The notes under the pieces were generated by a model. That model ran no database searches. It was not told the origin of the DNA and worked only from the letters and a program-made list of their open reading frames with translations. The position numbers and the translations under genes were made by a program. A stretch of 44,905 nt of DNA from Candidatus Cloacimonadota bacterium (GTDB lineage Bacteria > Cloacimonadota > Cloacimonadia > JGIOTU-2). How positions within the stretch are numbered: position 1 is the first letter of the stretch; the number at the start of each line of letters is the position of its first letter. Shown here piece after piece: positions 1 through 8,460 of this stretch. The DNA is taken from NCBI GenBank assembly GCA_030613025.1, contig JAUWMT010000018.1:1-44905 (forward strand), given 5' to 3'.

Positions 1-1
1 G

Positions 2-199
2 GTAGAAGGACTTGCAGAAAGCCAAAAGAAAATAATAGAATTGGTCAAAATAAACCCCAAAATCTCAAAGAAAGAAATGTCAAATAGGATTGGTATCAAC
101 ACAACATCAATTGATAAAAACATTGAAAAACTAAAACAAAATGGTCTCCTAAAAAGAGTTGGCTTCCCTAAAGGCGGGCATTGGGAGATTTTGGTATGA
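2..199 (+). CDS. C-terminal end of a winged-helix protein (AlbA_2/RecG-like type), partial
   Basis: The reading frame is open from the window edge to a TGA at 197-199 and gives 65 residues. The visible part is a winged helix-turn-helix with the pattern ISKKEMSNRIGINTTSIDKN, then a wing ending GGHWEILV. This C-terminal module is common in AlbA_2-type putative ATP-binding transcriptional regulators (often annotated as RecG-like helicases), which sit in accessory regions and near restriction-modification genes. The rest of the protein lies outside the window, so the family call rests only on the DNA-binding tail. The next gene starts 27 bases later on the same strand. Confidence 0.55.
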   Translation, partial: VEGLAESQKKIIELVKINPKISKKEMSNRIGINTTSIDKNIEKLKQNGLLKRVGFPKGGHWEILV

Positions 200-226
200 T
201 CATTAATACTAAGGATAAAAATAAAT

Positions 227-3200
227 ATGATAAAAACCAACGAACGTGAGTTATCCAGTAAGGTTGCCCAATGGTTCAATGAGCAAATCCAAAGAGCCAA
301 ATATCCCTTTAAATCTGCAAGTTGTGAAACCGGAATTAAAGTAGATAAAACAACTTATTTTGGTGATATTATCATCTGGGAAAACAGAGAAACCGATAAA
401 GCATTTTCTTATATTGAACTCAAACCACCTTTTGGAAAAACTGAAAATTTGGAACGATTCCGGAAAAAAGCAGTTCAATTAAATGTTAAAATTGCCTATA
501 CCTGGGATTTCCAATCTTTGAATGCTTACGAAATAAAAGGCAATAAAATAAAATTGGTAGATAGTGAATCTCGTCCGGTATTAACAAATATCGAAGATTG
601 GAAAAGAGGAGATAAACAAGCGGACATCAAAGCATTCATTTCGAAAATCTGCGATGAACTTTTATGCTTCAACGAGAAAGGTCAATTCCAAAAATTCACA
701 CCCGAAAAACATTACTTTATTCGTTTCTTGCGAAATATAGTTGATGATTTGATTCCATCATTTGAGAAATTAATAAGAATAAACCATAAACAGAAAGAAT
801 ACAAAAGTATAATTAATAAATTTGTTGCTGAACAATGCATTGCTTATCCGGGTGACGATAGTTTTTATCGATTAATTGCCAGCCAACGAGTTTATGGTTT
901 GATAACAAAAATCGTTTTTTATCTAACCATAAAAAGACACTTTAAAGAATTACCTGATTTATATACTGAGGATGAGAAAGATCTTGAAGCAAATTTAAAG
1001 TCTGCTTTCTCTCAAGCACGAGAAATTGACTGGCAGGCAGTTTTTGAAACTGATCCAATAGAAGATCTGGGAATTCCAAAGGAAGCGTATTCTTCTTTAA
1101 ATGAGTTGTTCTCTCATTTAAAAATCTATAATTTTGGTGCATTACCGGAAGATGTTATCGGTGAATTGTTTGAAGAAATTATCGATCCTAAACGAAGACA
1201 CGAATTAGGACAATATTTTACGCGGGAAGATTTAGTTGATCTGATAATTGCAGTTGTTGTGAATGATAAAGACAAAATATATGCAGATCCAACCTGTGGC
1301 TCGGGAACATTTCTAATCAGACTTTATAATAGATTACAATTCTTGAGCGGAAACAGGATGAAACATGAAGAAGTTTTAGAAAGGATTTGGGGAATAGATA
1401 TTGGTAAATTTCCCGCTGAACTTTCTACAATAAATTTGTTCAGACAATCTCCGAGTAATTTTGAAAACTTTCCCCGTGTTTTGAAAAATGACATCTTCAA
1501 TATTTTTACTGGTATGGAAATTGAATTTCCACCAAATAATATTAATTACAACCAGAAGTATAATAAAATTAAAATTCAAATTCCTGAATTCTACGGTCTT
1601 GTCGGTAACTTTCCGTATATCAGGCAGGAACTGATAGAAAAGGATGTGAAAGGATATAAACAAACTTTAACCAAATTATTGGCTTATGAATACCTGGCAG
1701 ATTATCCGAAATTATTTAAAATAAATCATATTAATGATAAACAATTTGAAAATTTCTTGAATCAAACAGAAACAGAAAAAAAGAAAACTATTAACCACTG
1801 GTTAAAGAATAAATTTGTAGAGTTAAAACTTTCGGGACAAGCAGATATTTATACTTACATCTTTATTCACGCAACAACTCTTTTAAGTAAAAGTGGTTCA
1901 TTCGCCATTATTACTTCGAATTCATGGCTTGATGTTGCTTATGGCTCTGTTCTCAAACAATTCTTTTTAGACAATTTCAAGATCAAGATGATAGTTGCTT
2001 CCTGGGCAGAACCCTGGTTCGATGATGCTGCTGTGAATACAGTTTTCACGGTTCTGGAAAAATGTGATGATGAAAAAGAAAGAAATAATAACCTTGTTCA
2101 TTTTGTGAAACTAAAGAAAAAATTAGAAGAACTAATCCCGGAAAGAAACCTGAAAATAGAATCTAATAATCGCTGGCGAAGGATTGATGGAATTGTAAAC
2201 ACTATTGAATCTGCGCAGTATAAAGCTGATAAGATCAATGAGAAAATTTCTTCTTTTGAAAATGAGCAGATGAGAGTGAGATTAATTGAACAAAAGGAAC
2301 TATCTGAAGAAATAGAAACACAGAATGAGTTTTCCAAATGGGGAAAATATCTGAGAGCACCGGACGTTTATTTTGAAATCCTGGAAAAATGCAAAGATAA
2401 ACTAGTTCCGCTAAAAGAAATTGCTGATGTAAGAAGAGGTGTAACAACAGGAATTAACGATTTCTTTTATTTAAAACCGATTGAAGAAAATAAAAAAGAA
2501 AAAACGATTTTATGTGAAAACAGCAGAGGTTGGAATGGGAAAATCGAAAGCCAATATTTAAAACAAGTTATCAAAAGTCCGAAAGAATCTGAAAGCATTA
2601 TTATTGATCCCAAAAAAATGAAAAACCTGATTTTTATCTGTAACAAAAGCAAAGCAGAGTTGAAAAAAACGAATCACTTAAATGCTTTAAAATATATCGA
2701 ATGGGGAGAAAAGCAACGAACAAAAGAAAATAAACCTTGGACTAATGTTCCGTCAGTTAAAGGAAGAAAATATTGGTGGTGGTTACCCGATAATAAACCC
2801 GGGAAAATTTTGTTTCAGATGATAAATAATGAACGATTTCTTGTTTATAACAATAATTCAAATGTAAAAGTTGATCACAATCTTTTTGAATATTTACTTG
2901 AAGAAGATGAAATGATAAATTCTGCAAATAAATATTTGAATTCAACATTTTTTGCAATGATTAAAGAAGTAAATAGCAGGATAAATTTGGGAGATGGAGC
3001 AACTAAAACCGAAGGTGTCGATTGGAATAATTTGATGTTGATTTCTAAAGAACCTTTAAAAATTGAATATAACATTGAAAAACTTATGAGTAGAAAAGTA
3101 AAATCAATTTCTGAAGAAGTGAAACTCAAAGACCGTCAAGAACTTGATAAAGCTGTTCTTGAAGCTCTCGGTTTAAATCCTGAAGAATATCTACAACGAA

Positions 3201-3733
3201 TATATGATGGTTTAACGCAAATGGTTAAAGAACGTCTTGAATTACCTAAAATGCGTAAGAAAAGGAAAAAGCAGAAGGTTAAAATTTCTTACGATGAAGT
3301 GAAAAAATCTGTAGTAAACGAAATAATCGGGAATAAAATAAAGAAGTTTCCTGAAGATTTTTACACTGATGCAAAGCTGGGTTATGATTATGAAAGTGTA
3401 GAAACAGAGGTTTATAATACCAGCGGTAAAGAACTTCACATAGATCAATTTATGAATATTTCCACTTTAATTGATAAAGATGATGATGAAATATTTTCCA
3501 CCAAAAGTTTTTATAAAGCCGAATTTGCTGTGATTTTAGCAAAACCCGATGTTTACAGGTTGAAAATTCCAAAAGATGAAAAGATAGCAAAAAGCATTTT
3601 AAAGAGTTATAAAAATTATGTTTCACAATTAGAGGAACAATTAGAAGCAAATGCTCAACAAAAACTTCATAGTTGGAGCGAAGCTGAACAGATGGCAAAA
3701 GAGATTTTGGAAGAGTATGGATTGAGATTGTAA
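227..3733 (+). CDS. One-piece restriction-modification enzyme (type IIG, Eco57I-like N6-adenine methylase with N-terminal nuclease)
   Basis: This 1168-residue protein appears to carry cutting, modification and target recognition in one chain. Near the N terminus, GDIII (D47) followed by IELK (E64, K66) fits a PD-(D/E)xK nuclease core. In the middle, DPTCGSGTF (residues 354-362) is the S-adenosylmethionine-binding motif I of N6-adenine methylases. GNFPYIRQ (460-467) sits where the catalytic NPPY motif IV normally lies, so the second position is Phe rather than Pro. A lysine-rich target-recognition-like part follows from about residue 720 (ADVRRGVTTGINDFFYL), and the last 200 residues are charged and helical. 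An AAGGA ribosome-binding site at 211-215 supports the start. No separate specificity or restriction gene is present, which agrees with a type IIG layout. The target sequence cannot be read from this. Confidence 0.88.
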   Translation: MIKTNERELSSKVAQWFNEQIQRAKYPFKSASCETGIKVDKTTYFGDIIIWENRETDKAFSYIELKPPFGKTENLERFRKKAVQLNVKIAYTWDFQSLNAYEIKGNKIKLVDSESRPVLTNIEDWKRGDKQADIKAFISKICDELLCFNEKGQFQKFTPEKHYFIRFLRNIVDDLIPSFEKLIRINHKQKEYKSIINKFVAEQCIAYPGDDSFYRLIASQRVYGLITKIVFYLTIKRHFKELPDLYTEDEKDLEANLKSAFSQAREIDWQAVFETDPIEDLGIPKEAYSSLNELFSHLKIYNFGALPEDVIGELFEEIIDPKRRHELGQYFTREDLVDLIIAVVVNDKDKIYADPTCGSGTFLIRLYNRLQFLSGNRMKHEEVLERIWGIDIGKFPAELSTINLFRQSPSNFENFPRVLKNDIFNIFTGMEIEFPPNNINYNQKYNKIKIQIPEFYGLVGNFPYIRQELIEKDVKGYKQTLTKLLAYEYLADYPKLFKINHINDKQFENFLNQTETEKKKTINHWLKNKFVELKLSGQADIYTYIFIHATTLLSKSGSFAIITSNSWLDVAYGSVLKQFFLDNFKIKMIVASWAEPWFDDAAVNTVFTVLEKCDDEKERNNNLVHFVKLKKKLEELIPERNLKIESNNRWRRIDGIVNTIESAQYKADKINEKISSFENEQMRVRLIEQKELSEEIETQNEFSKWGKYLRAPDVYFEILEKCKDKLVPLKEIADVRRGVTTGINDFFYLKPIEENKKEKTILCENSRGWNGKIESQYLKQVIKSPKESESIIIDPKKMKNLIFICNKSKAELKKTNHLNALKYIEWGEKQRTKENKPWTNVPSVKGRKYWWWLPDNKPGKILFQMINNERFLVYNNNSNVKVDHNLFEYLLEEDEMINSANKYLNSTFFAMIKEVNSRINLGDGATKTEGVDWNNLMLISKEPLKIEYNIEKLMSRKVKSISEEVKLKDRQELDKAVLEALGLNPEEYLQRIYDGLTQMVKERLELPKMRKKRKKQKVKISYDEVKKSVVNEIIGNKIKKFPEDFYTDAKLGYDYESVETEVYNTSGKELHIDQFMNISTLIDKDDDEIFSTKSFYKAEFAVILAKPDVYRLKIPKDEKIAKSILKSYKNYVSQLEEQLEANAQQKLHSWSEAEQMAKEILEEYGLRL

Positions 3734-3788
3734 GATATGGCTTTCTCAATCTTAATCACTTATACTAAACTTGATAAAAATTCATTGA

Positions 3789-3944
3789 CGCGATACCCGG
3801 CAGTTGAATTTTCAATATCAAAATTATCCTGGAATAAACATCCCAAACACAACAAATTGCATAGAAAATCTGAACAGTAAAATCAAAGATTTATTAAGAA
3901 TTCATCGAGGATATTCAAAGAAATTAAGAAATTATAAATTTTAA
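3789..3944 (+). pseudogene. Transposase C-terminal remnant (IS256/IS1249-like)
   Basis: After a TGA at 3786-3788 an open frame runs to TAA at 3942-3944. Its second half reads IPNTTNCIENLNSKIKDLLR followed by IHRGYSKKLR. A Thr-Asn-x-x-Glu box followed by a helix and HRGLS(K/R) is characteristic of the C termini of IS1249-type and related DDE transposases. There is no start codon, no DDE core and no obvious inverted repeat, so this is only a scar of an insertion sequence. The remaining intergenic sequence on either side (3734-3788 and 3945-4077) shows no further gene; TTGACA at 4022-4027 may be a -35 box for the next small ORF. Confidence 0.55.
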
Positions 3945-4077
3945 TCATTATGAGTCGTTCCTTTCACGATCTACTCATGATCTGCTCCGACTAATCTCCT
4001 AACCTATTCGAATTAATTTCATTGACATCTAAAACACTCATAATCAAAAATAACTTCTCATAATCCAGGGAATTCCT

Positions 4078-4203
4078 ATGCCAACAACTCCGACTCAGTT
4101 AGAAGAATCGTTTATAAGGATGAAAAATCATTCTTCGTTTGATGATCCCGGCATGAGGGCATCTCTGAGGAAGATCCCACCAACCATCAATGAAGATGAA
4201 TAA
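4078..4203 (+). CDS. Small ORF, 41 residues, function unknown
   Basis: An ATG at 4078 follows AGGGAA at 4067-4072 by five bases, a usable ribosome-binding site, and the frame stays open to TAA at 4201-4203. The peptide starts MPTTPTQLEESFIRMKNHSS and ends with an acidic NEDE; it has no signal peptide or membrane segment. It ends 34 bases before the start of the exported protein at 4238 and could be its upstream operon partner or leader. I do not recognise it. Support is the start site, TTGACA 50 bases upstream, and placement only. Confidence 0.35.
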   Translation: MPTTPTQLEESFIRMKNHSSFDDPGMRASLRKIPPTINEDE

Positions 4204-4237
4204 AATCAATATTCATTATAACAAAAGGAGAAACAAA

Positions 4238-4696
4238 ATGAAAAAAATTCTTACAACTTTAATAACAGTTCTTCTGCTTGTATCCTTTTCATCAGCACTC
4301 TATGCATATGATGATGATACGGAGGTTTTGCTTGAAACCATAGGTGCATTAGCCGCACAGGATTTATACCTCACTTATAGCTCCATCGGCTCAACCCTCG
4401 ATGCATGGTGTTTTGAAGCATACACAGATGAGGAAACTGTTGATATGCTTCTGGAATTTGTCGGCATGTGCGAAGCAGTATCAGATCAGCTTATCGTTTT
4501 ACTTGGTTCAGGTATTATGAACAGTGAAGACATTATCTATGTGTCCGAAATAATTGATGTTTTCGACATTCTTTACGATGAAGGAGAAGCGGCAATCAAT
4601 TTTATTGAAACCGGTGAAGAAAGTTATCTTGATCGTTTTGAGAACAAGCGCAATGAAGGGTGGGATAAGATCGCGAGTCTGCTTGGTTTAGAGTAA
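4238..4696 (+). CDS. Small exported acidic protein, unknown function
   Basis: The start is placed at the ATG at 4238, eight bases after a clear AAGGAG site (4225-4230), rather than at 4190 upstream. The 152-residue product begins with a classical signal peptide (MKKILTTLITVLLLVSFSSA, then LYA) and is probably cut after ALYA. The mature part is rich in Asp and Glu and predicted largely helical (TEVLLETIGALAAQDLYLTY). Two cysteines at about residues 46 and 65 could pair in the periplasm. No known domain is recognised. It lies in an accessory strip with no functional partner nearby, so no role is proposed. Confidence 0.7.
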   Translation: MKKILTTLITVLLLVSFSSALYAYDDDTEVLLETIGALAAQDLYLTYSSIGSTLDAWCFEAYTDEETVDMLLEFVGMCEAVSDQLIVLLGSGIMNSEDIIYVSEIIDVFDILYDEGEAAINFIETGEESYLDRFENKRNEGWDKIASLLGLE

Positions 4697-4775
4697 GTAA
4701 TTAGTGTCCTAACTCGTCTAAACCGAAACGAAATAGAATATCACCATCCGGTTTCGCTGCTCTTCGCTCTTCGAG

Positions 4776-4850
4776 CTAGTTTCCTAAAATCCCCCAGAGC
4801 ACACCTGCAGCAACTGCCGAGCCGATAACACCTGCAACGTTCGGCGCCAT
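4776..4850 (-). pseudogene. Detached 3' end of a sodium-pump beta subunit gene (mmdB/oadB fragment)
   Basis: Read on the minus strand from 4850, this stretch encodes 24 residues, starting MAPNVAGVIGSAVAAG, followed by a TAG stop. It matches the last 24 residues of the decarboxylase beta subunit at 8746-9864 at 23 positions; only the final residue differs (Asn for His). The DNA differs at several third-codon positions. No other part of the gene is present nearby. The rest of the gap 4697-5001 contains no gene, though TTGACA at 4891-4896 could be a -35 element for the downstream antitoxin-like gene, and 4706-4740 resembles 33280-33315. Confidence 0.8.
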
Positions 4851-5001
4851 TTGGCTATAATGAGAGAGGAAAGAATGCGATATAAAAAATTTGACATAAT
4901 TTTTAATTAAAAAAAGTTTAGTTTAAGATGAATAGAAAAATAAACAAGAATTTGGAAAGAATTAATTCCGAATTCGTAATTATAATAAGGAAAACGAAAT
5001 T

Positions 5002-5316
5002 ATGACTACAAATAAGCAATATAAAAAGCAACTATCAATAATATTTGATAATTTACCTACTAAAAAAGTAATTGAGTTATTTGATTTTGCCCAATTCTTG
5101 AATGAACAGTATCTAAAGGAAAAAAAATCTGCCTTAAACAAAAATTCTCTATTAATACAACCAAAATCTCTAAGAAAGATATGGGATTCCTCTGAAGAAG
5201 ATGTATATGAATTAAAACCGGGGAGATATTGTAATTTTACCTTTCCCTTTTGTGACTCAAGCTGGAGTGAAACAAAAAGCTCGCCCAGCTTTGATTATTT
5301 CAGATCACTCTATTGA
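5002..5316 (+). CDS. Antitoxin-like protein (DUF2281-type) of a MazEF/PemIK module, stop codon apparently lost
   Basis: The first about 68 residues are a small antitoxin-like chain: a helical N-terminal part (IFDNLPTKKVIELFDFAQFL) and an acidic tail ending KIWDSSEEDVYE. Antitoxins of this kind bind DNA or dimerise through the N terminus and wrap the toxin with the tail. The frame does not stop where expected and runs through the toxin N-terminal coding sequence out of register to TGA at 5314-5316, giving 104 residues with a meaningless tail. Changing only base 5213 from T to A or G would create the missing stop at 5212-5214. The start follows AAGGAAAAC at about 4987. Confidence 0.6.
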   Translation: MTTNKQYKKQLSIIFDNLPTKKVIELFDFAQFLNEQYLKEKKSALNKNSLLIQPKSLRKIWDSSEEDVYELKPGRYCNFTFPFCDSSWSETKSSPSFDYFRSLY

Positions 5317-5578
5317 TCGCCGATATAATGATGTTATTTTAGTTGCTATTACATCACAAAGAATAGATGAAGTAAAACAAACAGAATTATTAATTGAAGA
5401 AGGAACTCCAAACTTTAAGCAAACCGGGCTTGTAAAGACTTCTGTTGTTCGATGTGAATTTATAATGACAATCCCAGCAAAACTCATTGTTAGAAAACTT
5501 GGAAAATTAAGTAAAGCCCTGCAAAACAAAGTTGATAATATACTTAAACTAAGTCTTGGATTAAAGGACAAAATATGA
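5201..5578 (+). pseudogene. MazF/PemK-type toxin gene interrupted by an in-frame stop
   Basis: Toxins of this family are ribosome-independent mRNA endoribonucleases. In this frame ATG codons lie at 5201 and 5207, then TAA at 5213-5215, then NRGDIVILPFPF and KARPALIISDHS, the two first conserved blocks of MazF/PemK, and later the block TGLVKTSVVRCE. If the TAA were a sense codon the protein would be about 125 residues, the usual size. As sequenced, the next start is GTG at 5252, which would drop the GDIVILPFPF strand and probably inactivate the enzyme. Alternatively one extra G in the GGGG at 5220-5223 shifted the frame, since ELKPG just upstream also looks like a MazF beginning. A sequencing error is possible. 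Confidence 0.7.
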
Positions 5579-5678
5579 CTTAGCTTTTATAATATTTAAT
5601 TTTGCATCTTTGTATTTGTTCTGCAACTAAAATTCCCAAATGAAAAAGGAATAAAAAAAAATTATGGAGATGAATATT

Positions 5679-6704
5679 ATGAAAAAAAGCTTACTATTAA
5701 TTATTGCATTAATGTTCTACGGTTGTGCAACACACCAACAAACTATTCCCATAACTCCAACATTCCAAGAAAATAAACAAATTATTCTCGACAATTCTTT
5801 AGATTCGCAATTAGCAAATCTTACAAATCAGATCGTGGAAAGTCTTTCGCAGGAAAGTAAATCAAAAATAGCTGTTATTGAATTTTCTGATTTAAATGGT
5901 AATATTACTGAATTCGGCATGTACTTATCTGAAGAATTAATAACAAGGTTGTTTCTTACTCGTAAATTTGATGTTATTGAAAGACAGTTATTAAATCAAA
6001 TTATTTCTGAACAAAAATTGGGGATGACAGGTTTAATTGATGATGAATCAGCAATAGCAATTGGAAAAATACTTGGTGTGGATGCAATTGTATCAGGTAC
6101 AATTACGGACTTCGGTACAGATTTAAAAGTAAATGCCCGTATAATCTCCACAGAAACAGGAAAGGTGTTTGGAGTAGCTGGAACAAAAATTGTAAAAGAT
6201 GAGACTGTTGAAAAGCTGATGGGAATCATTTCTACTGTTCAAAAGGAAGAAATCCAAAAGCAGACGGAAAAGAAAGAAATTTCTAAGGAAGTATTGAAAA
6301 AAATAGAAGCAGAAAAATTTACATTTGAATTAACCAAATGTGAGATGTCATCAGGAGGTAAAGTAACTTGTGATTTGCTTATCACAAACAATGCTAAAGA
6401 TAGAGAACTTACACTTTTTACAAATACTACATCCAGAATGTTTGATTATTTTGGGAATGAATATAGACCGAACCAATGGGAACTTGCCAACAAAAAAGGG
6501 GGTTTGACTGGTGGCATTTTTGATTCGATTTGTACCTTTCGAATTCAAAGCTTGCTTATTTCTGGTATTTCTACAAAGGCAAGTCTCACTTTTAAAAATG
6601 TTACACAAAAAGCAAATGGTATATCACTACTTGAAGTTAGTTTCTGGGAACAAGAGAGTGGAAATTTCAAAATTAAGTTCCGAAATATTCCCTTGTCAAA
6701 GTGA
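5679..6704 (+). CDS. CsgG/FlgO-like outer-membrane-associated lipoprotein
   Basis: The 341-residue product begins MKKSLLLIIALMFYGCATH, a short lipoprotein signal with Cys at residue 16; the lipobox is weak at -3/-2. I chose ATG 5679 because GGAG at 5666-5669 precedes it at good spacing; an upstream ATG at 5664 has none. Residues about 60-180 follow the CsgG/FlgO pattern: KIAVIEFSDLNG, an ELITRLF helix, FDVIERQLLNQII, and a GKILGVDAIVSGTITDFG segment. Such proteins sit at the inner face of the outer membrane in secretion or flagellar assembly. The C-terminal part is a beta-rich domain of unknown role. The next exported protein starts six bases later. Confidence 0.75.
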   Translation: MKKSLLLIIALMFYGCATHQQTIPITPTFQENKQIILDNSLDSQLANLTNQIVESLSQESKSKIAVIEFSDLNGNITEFGMYLSEELITRLFLTRKFDVIERQLLNQIISEQKLGMTGLIDDESAIAIGKILGVDAIVSGTITDFGTDLKVNARIISTETGKVFGVAGTKIVKDETVEKLMGIISTVQKEEIQKQTEKKEISKEVLKKIEAEKFTFELTKCEMSSGGKVTCDLLITNNAKDRELTLFTNTTSRMFDYFGNEYRPNQWELANKKGGLTGGIFDSICTFRIQSLLISGISTKASLTFKNVTQKANGISLLEVSFWEQESGNFKIKFRNIPLSK

Positions 6705-6709
6705 AATCT

Positions 6710-6919
6710 ATGAATAAAGTAATTAGAAACAAAACTAAAGTAATAATTATATTATCTTTGTTTATTTTTTCTTTTTCTTATGCTGAGAAACCATACTGGA
6801 TAACGGGTCTGCTTTGTGAAAAAGTCTCAAACCAAACTTTGTCTCTTTTTCCCAATTTTCCAGCTTTTCTCTCTGACTCTTTTTCCCAACTTTCCAGTTG
6901 GGAAAATAAGAACCAGTGA
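6710..6919 (+). pseudogene. Truncated exported protein (signal peptide plus a few residues)
   Basis: ATG 6710 lies six bases after the stop of the CsgG-like gene. It gives a good signal peptide (KVIIILSLFIFSFSYA) and the mature start EKPYWI. After that the sequence turns into two near copies of TCTTTTTCCCAA(T/C)TTTCCAG (about 6843-6862 and 6878-6897) with a 7-bp hairpin at 6885-6902, and the frame ends at 6917-6919. In another frame, EVSTSDIFKQKLINLFQN ends at TGA 6977-6979 and may be the displaced C terminus. LPP20-like proteins that begin this way often accompany CsgG/FlgO-like genes, so a broken LPP20-like gene is my guess, not a demonstrated match. Confidence 0.45.
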
Positions 6920-6983
6920 AGTTTCTACTTCAGATATTTTTAAGCAGAAGCTTATCAATTTATTTCAAAATGAGACTTGACTT

Positions 6984-7066
6984 ATCCGGCAGTTGCCGGA
7001 TGAGTTAAGACGAAACAGCGATCATGATGATTGAATCAAACATTTCGAAGCAATCTTCAAGATTGC
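6984..7066. repeat. Two short perfect hairpins in the gap 6920-7218
   Basis: ATCCGGCA at 6984-6991 pairs perfectly with TGCCGGAT at 6994-7001 across two bases. GCAATCTT at 7050-7057 pairs with AAGATTGC at 7059-7066 across one base. Neither is followed by a clear T run on either strand, so I do not call them terminators. Nothing else in 6980-7218 looks coding. Confidence 0.4.
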
Positions 7067-7218
7067 TCCAGCAATAATTAAAACCTCCGCTGCAATTCTA
7101 AAGTAGTTGGACCAGGTTTTCCGTTTCAAATCTTAAAATCATCAATTTCAAAAATTCACCTGTCAGAATTTTCTATAAAATACATTCTCAGTCAACTCGG
7201 GTTTGCTGAAAACATCTT

Positions 7219-8460
7219 CTATACCAAATAAACAGGCAATATCCTTTCTTCCCTAGAAAAATCTTGCAGCATACTAATCGTGAAAATCTCTGCATCGGGA
7301 TAAATCTTTTTAAATCTCTTTAAATTATAAGTTGTTACTTTACTCCATTTTACTTCAATTGCGTTGAGTTTTTCATTTTTTAATATAAAATCAATCTCCT
7401 GTCTGGATTTGGTTCGCCAGTAATTTATATTTGTCAGAGCATCTGATTTTTTTATTAGTTGTGTAAAAACAAAATTTTCCAGTAATTCCCCCCTATCAGA
7501 ACGAAATTCCGGTTCGTTAAAATCTGAAATCAAAAAATTCCGCAATCCATTATCAAGGAAATAACATTTCGGGGTTTTACGCAATTCTGAAGATAAATTT
7601 TTATGAAACGGATAAATCAACTTTATTATGTAACCCGCTTCTAATACATTTATATAATTTTCAAGTGTTTGTTTATTCAGCCGTGTCTCTGTTGCAAGCT
7701 GGGAGATATTCAGTTCTTTTCCTATAATTGCTGCTAACAATTTTACCAAATGATTAAATTGGGCTATCTTCTCAAGACGAAATATACTTCGTATATCTTT
7801 TAACACATAAGATTGAACAATATCATGTAAGATTTGAATTTTATCTTTCTTATCCTCCTGAAGAGCAACCTTTGGAAATCCACCATAAATTAAGTATTCT
7901 CTTAATAAATAATGAGCTTTTTCTTTTTCAAAGCGAAGGGGATTTTCTTTTAATTCAAATGGATTGATTTTCTGGAGCAACTCTGAAATTTTGTTTTCGC
8001 CTTTGAAACAGCAATATTCTTCAAAAGATAACGGATAGAGTTCAAAAACAATCTTCCTTCCAACGAGTGAATCTTTGAATTGCTTACGAATTTGTAAAGA
8101 AGATGACCCGCTGAGAATCAACTTATAGTTTTCAGAGTAATGATCAACCATATATTTTATAATACTTGAAAAATCTGAAGCATACTGAATCTCATCAATA
8201 AAAATAAAATTTCTGGACTTTTGTGATAATCCCTGATATTTTAAATAAGCCAAAAATTCATTAACACCTTTATTAAGGATTGAAAGAAAAGTGGGATTTT
8301 CAAGATCAAGATATATGTATTGATTTTCAGGAAGTTCATTCATTATATGCTTCATCAGGGTAGTTTTGCCTACTTGCCTGGCACCAAGAATAAAGATGGC
8401 TTCTGGGCTATAAAGCTTTTCTTTTATCTTGCTTTCTAATGTTCTTGGATAATAAATCAT
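7219..8460 (-). CDS. AAA family ATPase with DUF4143 domain
   Basis: The 413-residue protein has Walker A GARQVGKTT at residues 26-34, Walker B FIFIDEIQ at about 85-92, and a sensor-like LSGSSS segment, the AAA_14 type. The C-terminal part has the winged helix and DUF4143 fold ending in QEIDFILKN...AIEVKWSK, which resembles a restriction-endonuclease-like core. I start at ATG 8460 because AGAGGTG lies just upstream; a GTG six bases earlier overlaps that site. Proteins of this group are abundant, mobile and poorly understood in AT-rich anaerobes; no client or nuclease activity can be assigned. The gap 8461-8745 has no gene and includes a piece of the GGCGTAGT...GAAGCCGGATC repeat. Confidence 0.85.
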   Translation of the reverse strand: MIYYPRTLESKIKEKLYSPEAIFILGARQVGKTTLMKHIMNELPENQYIYLDLENPTFLSILNKGVNEFLAYLKYQGLSQKSRNFIFIDEIQYASDFSSIIKYMVDHYSENYKLILSGSSSLQIRKQFKDSLVGRKIVFELYPLSFEEYCCFKGENKISELLQKINPFELKENPLRFEKEKAHYLLREYLIYGGFPKVALQEDKKDKIQILHDIVQSYVLKDIRSIFRLEKIAQFNHLVKLLAAIIGKELNISQLATETRLNKQTLENYINVLEAGYIIKLIYPFHKNLSSELRKTPKCYFLDNGLRNFLISDFNEPEFRSDRGELLENFVFTQLIKKSDALTNINYWRTKSRQEIDFILKNEKLNAIEVKWSKVTTYNLKRFKKIYPDAEIFTISMLQDFSREERILPVYLV

